Assembly: GCF_020215645.1 (NCBI RefSeq)
Contig: NZ_CP084058.1
Coordinates: forward strand, 4,030,001 to 4,094,000
Origin: Nonomuraea gerenzanensis
GTDB lineage: Bacteria; Actinomycetota; Actinomycetes; Streptosporangiales; Streptosporangiaceae
Direction of reading: 5' to 3'
Length of the DNA stretch: 64,000 bases
Below are positions 58,154-64,000 of the stretch, in pieces (within the stretch, counting starts at the first letter, position 1; each line of letters starts with the position of its first letter). Both the position numbers and the translations under genes were made by a program. A model generated the notes under the pieces. That model had not been told where the DNA came from, did no database searches, and saw nothing but the letters and a program-made list of their open reading frames with translations.

Positions 58154-59458
58154 GCCTTCGTCACGGAGTGGCTCGTGGCCGGCGAGGTCGGCGGACTCGC
58201 AGGCCGCGAGCCGGCGGCGCAGGTGGGCGCGCTCGGGCTCCGTGCCCGCCCAGTCGAGGGCCTGGCGGTAGGCGTCGGCGGCGGCGCGGTGGCGGCCCAG
58301 CCTGTGCAGCAGGTCGCCGCGCGCCGTCGCGTACGGGTGGTAGCCGCGCAGCCGTGGCTCCCCGGCCAGCTCGTCGAGCAGCACCAGCCCGGCCTCCGCG
58401 CCGTCGCGCATGGCGACCGCCACGGCCCGGTTGAGCGCGATCACCGGGGACGGCGCGAGCGCGAGCAGCACGTCGTACAGTGCCACGATCTGCGGCCAGT
58501 CGGTGGTGGCCAGGCCGGCGGCCTCGTCGTGCAGGGCGGCGATGGCGGCCTGCACCCCGTACAGGCCGGGCGGGCCGCCGGTGAGCGCGACGACCACCAG
58601 GCCCTGGCCCTCCTCGATCATCGTGCGGTCCCACCGGGCCCGGTCCTGGTCGTCGAGCAGGACCAGCTCGCCGTCCGCGCCGATCCTGGCCGCGTGGCGG
58701 GCGTGCACGAGCAGCATCAGGGCCAGCAGCCCGGCGACCTCCCGCTCGCGGGGCAGCAGGCGGCGCAGGATGCGCGCCAGCCGGATGGCCTCCTCCGCCA
58801 GGTCCAGCCGCTGGAGGTCGGGGCCGGTGCTGGCGGCGTACCCCTCGGTGAAGATGGAGTAGATCACCTGGAGCACGCCGGGCAGCCGGCCGGGCAGCTC
58901 GTCGGCGCCCGGCACGCGGAACGGGATGCGCGCCTCGCGGATCTTCTTCTTGGCCCGGACGATGCGCTTGGCCATGGTGGCGGGCGGCAGGAGGAAGGCG
59001 CGCGCGACCTCCGGCGTGGTCAGCCCGGCCAGGCAGCGCAGCGTCAGCGCCACCCGGTCCTCGGCGGACAGGGCGGGGTGGGCGCAGGTGAAGAAGAGCT
59101 GCAGACGCTCGTCCGGCAGCTCGCCGCCGCCGCTGTCGGCGGGCGTGGCGGGGGCCGCGCGGTCGGCCTCCACCTGGAGGATGGCCAGGCGGGCGGCGTA
59201 CGTGCGGTCGCGGCGCAACCGGTCGACGGCCCGGCGGCGGGCGGTGGTCATCAGCCAGGCGCCGGGGTTCGGTGGCACGCCGTCGGCCGGCCAGTGCACC
59301 AGTGCCGCCTCGATGGCCTCCGAGGCGACCTCCTCGGCCAGGTCCAGGTCGCCGAAGCGGCGCACCAGGGACGCCAGCAGCCGTCCCCGTTCCTCGCGGA
59401 AGACCGCCTCGATGGAGGGCCCCACCGAGGCCGCGTTACGCCCGTCCGCCGCCGTCAC
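58133..59458 (-). CDS. ECF42-type sigma factor with C-terminal DUF6596/TPR extension
   Basis: The 441-residue protein has an ECF sigma-2 region (VFREERGRLLASLVRRFGDL, DLAEEVASEAIEAAL), sigma-4 (LTLRCLAGLTTPEVARAFLL) and a long C-terminal extension with TPR-like helices (GDLLHRLGRHRAAADAYRQA). ECF42 factors lack an anti-sigma and are instead linked to DGPF/YCII proteins; one lies 52 bp upstream. The extension is thought to control activity. GTG start with GGTGGG upstream. Confidence 0.92.
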   Translation of the reverse strand: MTAADGRNAASVGPSIEAVFREERGRLLASLVRRFGDLDLAEEVASEAIEAALVHWPADGVPPNPGAWLMTTARRRAVDRLRRDRTYAARLAILQVEADRAAPATPADSGGGELPDERLQLFFTCAHPALSAEDRVALTLRCLAGLTTPEVARAFLLPPATMAKRIVRAKKKIREARIPFRVPGADELPGRLPGVLQVIYSIFTEGYAASTGPDLQRLDLAEEAIRLARILRRLLPREREVAGLLALMLLVHARHAARIGADGELVLLDDQDRARWDRTMIEEGQGLVVVALTGGPPGLYGVQAAIAALHDEAAGLATTDWPQIVALYDVLLALAPSPVIALNRAVAVAMRDGAEAGLVLLDELAGEPRLRGYHPYATARGDLLHRLGRHRAAADAYRQALDWAGTEPERAHLRRRLAACESADLAGHEPLRDEGSRDGDD

Positions 59459-59510
59459 GATCCCACCGCCGCCGCGTCGCGCCCGCCTGCCGCCATCACC
59501 GCTCCCGTGC

Positions 59511-59849
59511 TCAGAACTCGGCGACCGGCCGGACCACGACGGAGCCGCCGCCCCGCGCGCCCGGGCAGCGGGCCGCCCAGTCGAGGGCGACGTCGAGGTC
59601 GGGCACGTCGATGACGTAGAAGCCGCCGAGCACCTCCCGCGTCTCGGCGAACGGCCCGTCGGTGACGGTGCGCTCGCCCGACGCGGAGACCTGGACGGTG
59701 GTGGCGGTGGTGAGGTCGGCGAGCGACTCGCCCGACACGTAGACGCCCGACTCCCTGACGGTCTTGTCGTAGGCCATCCACTCCTCGAACGAGGCCATCT
59801 CGGCGTCGGTCTCGGTGGCGGGGCTGTTGATCAGCAGCATGTACTTCAT
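59511..59849 (-). CDS. YCII-related DGPF-domain protein
   Basis: A 112-residue dimeric alpha/beta barrel protein with the DGPF motif TVTDGPFAETREVLGGFYVI and MKYMLLINSPATETDAEMA. It is encoded directly upstream of the ECF42 sigma gene on the same strand, as is usual for this pair, and is probably both a target and a partner of the sigma factor. The exact activity of the family is unknown. Confidence 0.92.
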   Translation of the reverse strand: MKYMLLINSPATETDAEMASFEEWMAYDKTVRESGVYVSGESLADLTTATTVQVSASGERTVTDGPFAETREVLGGFYVIDVPDLDVALDWAARCPGARGGGSVVVRPVAEF

Positions 59850-59955
59850 GACCGGTCTCCCTGTCGTCGTCGCGCGGCCGGAGTGCCGCGTCGCCATCTC
59901 CACGAACGGGACGACCACAGAAGGACACCCCCCGGGAATTTTCTCTCAGGATTTT

Positions 59956-61032
59956 TCACGAAGGCAGCCCGAGACCCAGGTCGGCCAGGAAACGGGCCAG
60001 CCCGACGCGCTTGCGGAACAGCTCGGCCAGCTCCGGCGTGACCGGCTCGTCCAGCCGTTCCACCGGGATCGCGGTGAACGCGCTGCGCAGCACGAGCGAG
60101 GTGACGTACCCGGCCGCCAGCCCCTCGGCCGACCGGCCCTCGTCGGCCAGGCCCAGCGCGTACGCCTCCTGGACGGTCCGGTGGACGGCGGGCAGCTCGC
60201 CCGGTTCGAGCAGGCCCTCGTGGGCCCGGCCGACGAGGAGCTGGCCCAGGTCGAAGCCGACGGGCACCGGCTCCTGCCATCCCCAGTCGATGGCCACGAA
60301 CTCGTCCGGGCGGGCGGCCGGGACGAGCAGATTCTCCGGGCTGGCGTCGCCGTGCGCCATGGTGTGCGGCAGGGCGTCGAGAGCGTCCAGCATGCTCGGG
60401 ACGCGGTGGGCGAGCGTGTCCAGGTCCATCCGCAGCAGCGGGTCGGCGTGCGGCGCGACCAGCGGATGGCGCCAGAGGGAGGGGTCGCGCAGCGCGGGGA
60501 CGGCGGAGCCCATGACCCGGTTGACGACGTAGACGCGCAGCCCAGGCCCGGTGCCCGGCCCGTCCGCCGGGTACATGCCGGCCAGCCTGCCGAGGACGCG
60601 GGCCGCCGCCGCGTACCTGGTCAGGTCCCACCGCGCCGGGCCGCAGGTGCGTACGTCCTCCAGCCACAGGTCGATCCGGTCGTCGCCGAGATCGTCGAGC
60701 AGGTACAGGCGCGGCATGCGCAGCCCCGGCGGGAGCCGCCTGCCCGAGGCGTACACGTCGGCCTCGATCCGCCACGGGAAGACGGCGACGAAGCCGTCGC
60801 GGGCCGCCTCGGGGAGGAGGTGCAGGTGCGGCCAGTGGCGTACCGAATGGATGGACTTCACCACGAACGACCACGAACGGCCGCAGGTCGTCGTGCCCGA
60901 GACCCTGCGCAGGGAGCCGGTGGAGGGGGTGCCCGGCACGTGCGCGAGGGGTGCCACCCGGCAGGAGGCGACCTCGGCGTCGGGGCGGTCCAGGGCCTGC
61001 CGTACCAAGGGGGTGAGATCGGCGTGCGACAT
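59956..61032 (-). CDS. Aminoglycoside phosphotransferase (APH)-fold protein
   Basis: A 358-residue kinase-fold protein. The catalytic loop is HGDASPENLL (H-G-D-x-x-x-x-N) and the metal Asp is in VAIDWGWQEP. The N-terminal lobe carries the ATP lysine near WSFVVKSIHSV. Length and motifs are typical of the uncharacterised APH-domain proteins of actinobacteria rather than a known resistance enzyme. I chose the ATG at 61032; a GTG at 61038 is close. It is divergent from the LuxR gene. Confidence 0.87.
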   Translation of the reverse strand: MSHADLTPLVRQALDRPDAEVASCRVAPLAHVPGTPSTGSLRRVSGTTTCGRSWSFVVKSIHSVRHWPHLHLLPEAARDGFVAVFPWRIEADVYASGRRLPPGLRMPRLYLLDDLGDDRIDLWLEDVRTCGPARWDLTRYAAAARVLGRLAGMYPADGPGTGPGLRVYVVNRVMGSAVPALRDPSLWRHPLVAPHADPLLRMDLDTLAHRVPSMLDALDALPHTMAHGDASPENLLVPAARPDEFVAIDWGWQEPVPVGFDLGQLLVGRAHEGLLEPGELPAVHRTVQEAYALGLADEGRSAEGLAAGYVTSLVLRSAFTAIPVERLDEPVTPELAELFRKRVGLARFLADLGLGLPS

Positions 61033-61109
61033 GTCCACACCGTGACGGTGGGGAGCGGGCGGCGTACAGAGCATGGGCTTACTCAAAAGGGCTGGCTTAT
61101 CATCCCCTT

Positions 61110-63788
61110 GTGCGCGCGCCGTGGCCCTTCACGGGCCGGATGTCCGAGCTGGCCTCGGTCGCCGAGGCTCTCCTGGTGAAGGGGGCCGTGCTCGCGGGGC
61201 CGGCGGGGGTGGGCAAGAGCCGGCTGGCCGCCGAGGCCGTGCGCGAGGCGGAGGGCGTGGCGCTCGCCAGGGCTACGGTCGCCGCCTCCGGCATCCCGCT
61301 GGGGGCGATGGCACACCTGCTGCCGCCCGGTCCGCCTGAGCGGGATGTCTCGTCCAGGCTGCCTGAGCGCAACCTGCTGGGCTGGGCGGCCGAGGCCGTC
61401 GCGCGTGGGTGCCGGACGCTGCTGGTGGACGACGCGCACCTGCTGGACCCGGTCTCGGCCGCGCTGGTGCACCACCTGGCCGCCGGCGACCGGATCAAGG
61501 TGCTGGTCACGTTGCGGGCCGGTGAGCGGGCGCCCGACGCGGTGACCGCGTTGTGGAAGGACGGGCTGCTCCCGCGCCTGGACCTGGCGCCGCTGACGCC
61601 GGACGAGACGGCCGCGATCCTGGCCGGCGCGCTGGGCGGGCAGGTGGAGCCGGCGACGGCCAGCCGGCTGTGGCGGGTCAGTGACGGCAACGCCTTGTTC
61701 CTGCGTGAGCTCGTCCTGGCAGGGGAGGCGGCCGGCACGCTCGCCGAGCAGCACGGCGTCTGGCGCTGGCACGGCGAGATCCCGGTGACGACGCGGCTGC
61801 GCGAGCTGATCGAGAGCCGCCTGGGCGACATCGCCGCCGCCGAACGCGCCGCGCTGGAGCTCATCGCGTACGGCGAGCCGCTCCCGCTGGCCGCCCTGAC
61901 CCCGCTCGCCCCCGAGGAGACCCTGCGCCGCCTGGAGGAACGCCAGCTCGCCGCCGTCACAGCCCCCGACCTGTCGGTACGCCTGGCGCACCCCCTCTAC
62001 GGCGAGGCGATCCGCGCGGGCTGCGGCGCCCTGCGCACCCGCGAGGTGCTGCGCGGCCTGGCCGGGGCGCTCGAAGCGGCCGGCCCGCGCACGCCGGAGG
62101 ACCTGCTGCGCATCGCGGTCTGGCGGCTGGACAGCGGCACCGCCGACGACCCGGCGCCGCTCGTCAGGGCCTGCCACATCGCGCGGACCGTCCGCGACCT
62201 GGAGCTGGCCGCCCGGCTGGGGAGAGCCGCGCTGGCGGCCGGCGGCGGGGTCGCGGCCGGGATCCCCCTGGCGACCGTGCTGAACTACGCCGACCGTTAC
62301 GACGAGGCCCGCGAGGTGCTGGCCGGGCTGGCGGGCGAGCCGATGGACGATCAGCGGCTGGCCGAGTACCAGGCGGTGCGGGCGCTCAACCTGTTCTGGG
62401 GGTCCGGGCGGGAGGAGGAGGCCAGGGCGGCGCTGACGGCGGCGCGGGCGATGATGAGCGAGGTGGAGGCACGGCAGGGGGTGCTGACCGTCAGGTCCGC
62501 CATCGAGCACTCCACCGGCCGGTTCGCCGACGCCCGGGCCACGCTCGGCGAGATCCGGGCGATCGGGCCGATGAGCCTCCGGGTGGCGGCCGGAGTGGCG
62601 GGGGTGGAGGCGTTCCTGCTGCTCGGGCAGGGGCTCGGGCGGCGGGCCATGGCGGTGGCGGACGAGGCGCTCGCGATGATCGGCGAGGTGCCCGAGGGGC
62701 TGCCCTCGATCACGGCGGCCGTGGCCGAGGCGGGGGCGGGCGCGTCCGTGCTGGCCGGGGATCTGGCGGCGGCCGAGCGGTTCGCCGCGATCGGGTACCG
62801 CATCGGTGAGGACTACGCGGGGTGGGATCGGACGCTGGTCACGTCCGCGGCTCGGCGGGCGCAGGTGCTGCGGCTGCGCGGCCGGGTCACCGAGGCCGTC
62901 CGGGTGTGCAGGCAGGCGGTGGTGCGGCTGCGGGGGCGTACGTTGCAGGCCGGGATGTGCCTGGCGGAGCTGGTGCACGCGTACGCGCTGGCCGGTGACG
63001 TGCCGGCGATGCGGGGGGCGTTGCGGCTGGTCGATGAGCTGGTGTTGCCCGGCACGCATCAGACGGAGTTCGCCTTCCTGCTGGCCCGGCCGTGGACGCT
63101 GGCCGCGGAGGGCGATGTCAAGGGAGCGATCGAGGCGGCCCTGGATGCGGCGCGGGCGGCCCGGGGAGAGCGCACCGCGCCGGGCCGGGCGAGGGAGGAA
63201 CAGGCGGAGGAGGAGCGGGCTGAGCAGGGCGGGGGAGGATGGGGCGCCGCGTCCGTGCATCCCGGGTATGAGCTGTTCGCGTTGCACGACGTCGTCCGGC
63301 TGGGGGCGGGGGAGCGGGTGGCGGACCGGCTGGGATGGCTGGCGCAGGTCGTGGACGGGGACCTCGCGCCCGTCCTGGCCCGGCACGCCCAAGCGAGCAC
63401 CCCCGCGGAGCTGGAGGAGGCGTCGGCCGCGCTGGAGGAGCTCGGGCTGAGGCTGCACGCCGCCGAGGCCGCCGCGCAGGCCGCCGCCGGGTACCGGCGC
63501 GCCGGGCTGCGCCGGGCGCAGCGGGCGGCCGAGACGCGGGCCTGGGCGTTGGCGCGCCGGTGCGGCCCGGTGCGGACGCCGGCGCTGGTCGGACTGGCCG
63601 TTCCCGAGCTGACGGCCAGGCAGCGGCAGATCGCCCAGCTTGCCGCCTCCGGGCTGAGCAATCCGGACATCGCCGCGCGGCTCGTGCTCTCCCGCCGCAC
63701 GGTGGCCAACACGCTCGTCCAGGTCTACGAGAGGACGGGGGTCAGCAGCCGTGCCGGGCTCGCGCGGCTGATGGATCTCTTCGACTGA
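61110..63788 (+). CDS. LAL-type LuxR-family regulator (AAA ATPase + HTH)
   Basis: The 892-residue protein has an N-terminal AAA/STAND ATPase (Walker A LAGPAGVGKSRLAAEA about 28-43; Walker B CRTLLVDDAHLLDP), a long helical middle (about 300-810) and a C-terminal LuxR HTH (LTARQRQIAQLAASGLSNPD, IAARLVLSRRTVANTLVQVY). Large ATP-binding LuxR proteins activate secondary-metabolite or sugar operons. GTG start. No obvious target cluster lies beside it in the window. Confidence 0.92.
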   Translation: MRAPWPFTGRMSELASVAEALLVKGAVLAGPAGVGKSRLAAEAVREAEGVALARATVAASGIPLGAMAHLLPPGPPERDVSSRLPERNLLGWAAEAVARGCRTLLVDDAHLLDPVSAALVHHLAAGDRIKVLVTLRAGERAPDAVTALWKDGLLPRLDLAPLTPDETAAILAGALGGQVEPATASRLWRVSDGNALFLRELVLAGEAAGTLAEQHGVWRWHGEIPVTTRLRELIESRLGDIAAAERAALELIAYGEPLPLAALTPLAPEETLRRLEERQLAAVTAPDLSVRLAHPLYGEAIRAGCGALRTREVLRGLAGALEAAGPRTPEDLLRIAVWRLDSGTADDPAPLVRACHIARTVRDLELAARLGRAALAAGGGVAAGIPLATVLNYADRYDEAREVLAGLAGEPMDDQRLAEYQAVRALNLFWGSGREEEARAALTAARAMMSEVEARQGVLTVRSAIEHSTGRFADARATLGEIRAIGPMSLRVAAGVAGVEAFLLLGQGLGRRAMAVADEALAMIGEVPEGLPSITAAVAEAGAGASVLAGDLAAAERFAAIGYRIGEDYAGWDRTLVTSAARRAQVLRLRGRVTEAVRVCRQAVVRLRGRTLQAGMCLAELVHAYALAGDVPAMRGALRLVDELVLPGTHQTEFAFLLARPWTLAAEGDVKGAIEAALDAARAARGERTAPGRAREEQAEEERAEQGGGGWGAASVHPGYELFALHDVVRLGAGERVADRLGWLAQVVDGDLAPVLARHAQASTPAELEEASAALEELGLRLHAAEAAAQAAAGYRRAGLRRAQRAAETRAWALARRCGPVRTPALVGLAVPELTARQRQIAQLAASGLSNPDIAARLVLSRRTVANTLVQVYERTGVSSRAGLARLMDLFD

Positions 63789-63913
63789 GGGGCGGCGGGC
63801 TTTACGTGGTGAATTCGCCGTCAAAGCCGGGCGAAATATGCGGATATGTCATGGTTTGGGGGGATTGACGGGATTAGCGTGGGATGAAGGGGAGTGATGA
63901 TCGGGGAGGAATC

Positions 63914-64000
63914 ATGGCTGGGATTTCCGGATTCCACGAGGGTGGAGGCTGCGGGCGCCGCCGCTGGCGTCGTGGCCGCTGCCGTCGCCGCAGGCGCTGG
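63914..64000 (+). CDS. Arginine-rich ORF start, cut by window
   Basis: A strong GGGGAGGA ribosome site precedes an ATG at 63914. The 29 visible codons run to the window edge. Residues 13-29 contain eleven Arg, two Cys and two Trp. The N-terminus is MAGISGFHEGGG. I recognise no family. It may be a short basic peptide or the start of a longer protein; only the ribosome site and start are solid. Confidence 0.45.
   Translation, partial: MAGISGFHEGGGCGRRRWRRGRCRRRRRW

Noticed and set aside
59956..61032. An aminoglycoside resistance gene
   Set aside because: The fold and catalytic loop match the APH superfamily, but the sequence lacks features of known resistance enzymes and this superfamily has many other roles.

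Overview
The window is high-GC DNA (GC-rich third codon positions, many GTG/TTG starts, dense genes). Its gene content is that of a soil actinomycete: a SARP/AfsR regulator, a LAL-type LuxR regulator, a GAF-ANTAR protein, a SigB/SigF-type partner-switching module, an ECF42-DGPF pair, F420-type luciferase-like and P450 enzymes, and many TetR/IclR/GntR/LysR regulators. A Streptosporangiaceae genus such as Nonomuraea is my best guess, but this is inference. There are no insertion sequences, CRISPR arrays, phage genes or rRNA genes. One tRNA (Pro-GGG) is present.

Layout. 0-5.5 kb: a proline dehydrogenase (cut by the window edge) divergent from a PruC-like PucR regulator, an alpha/beta hydrolase, a GH16-like secreted protein and a GT4 glycosyltransferase. 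5.6-10 kb: a signalling block with a PAS-GAF-PP2C protein whose phosphatase motifs are degenerate, GAF-ANTAR, STAS anti-anti-sigma, SigB/F-type sigma factor and RsbW-like kinase, closed by a perfect 19-bp hairpin. 10-15 kb: a small membrane-protein operon with two proteins sharing one domain, an HTH protein, tRNA-Pro, and a self-overlapping operon (dimeric-barrel protein, TetR, GNAT) behind two tandem 20-bp palindromes.

16.4-24.5 kb: IclR, SMP-30 lactonase, fumarylacetoacetase-type hydrolase, a large FAD/Fe-S 2-hydroxyacid dehydrogenase, a second IclR, a metal-dependent D-threonine-aldolase-type PLP enzyme and an SDR. This looks like a non-phosphorylated deoxy-sugar-acid route ending in pyruvate and lactate. 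25.4-34.2 kb: a seven-gene leftward operon with an MDR dehydrogenase, GH4 alpha-galactosidase, amidohydrolase, sugar ABC transporter and a secreted spherulin-4/GH135-like protein. The control regions of these two blocks share a 17-bp palindrome, RTTCC-N7-GGAAY, which I propose as the IclR operator tying them into one regulon.

34.5-42.4 kb: an RpiR regulator, a SARP regulator, and an LLM oxidoreductase / ferredoxin-reductase fusion / P450 cassette. 42.5-53.8 kb: an aldaric acid (galactarate, talarate, glucarate) catabolic region. It has two tandem galactarate/talarate dehydratases with mosaic near-identity, a FadR-type GntR, and a tctCBA-usp-glucarate-dehydratase-like operon divergent from a LysR gene. 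That gene is followed by kdgD and a canonical gudD. Two GTATC-N4-GATAC palindromes flank the LysR gene. All four dehydratases and KdgD should converge on 2-oxoglutarate semialdehyde; the dehydrogenase for the last step is not in the window.

53.8-64 kb: DUF72 protein, NAD kinase, a nucleotidyltransferase, a stand-alone HATPase, a second P450, ECF42 sigma factor with its DGPF/YCII partner, a phosphotransferase-fold protein, a LAL LuxR regulator, and the start of an arginine-rich small ORF at the edge.
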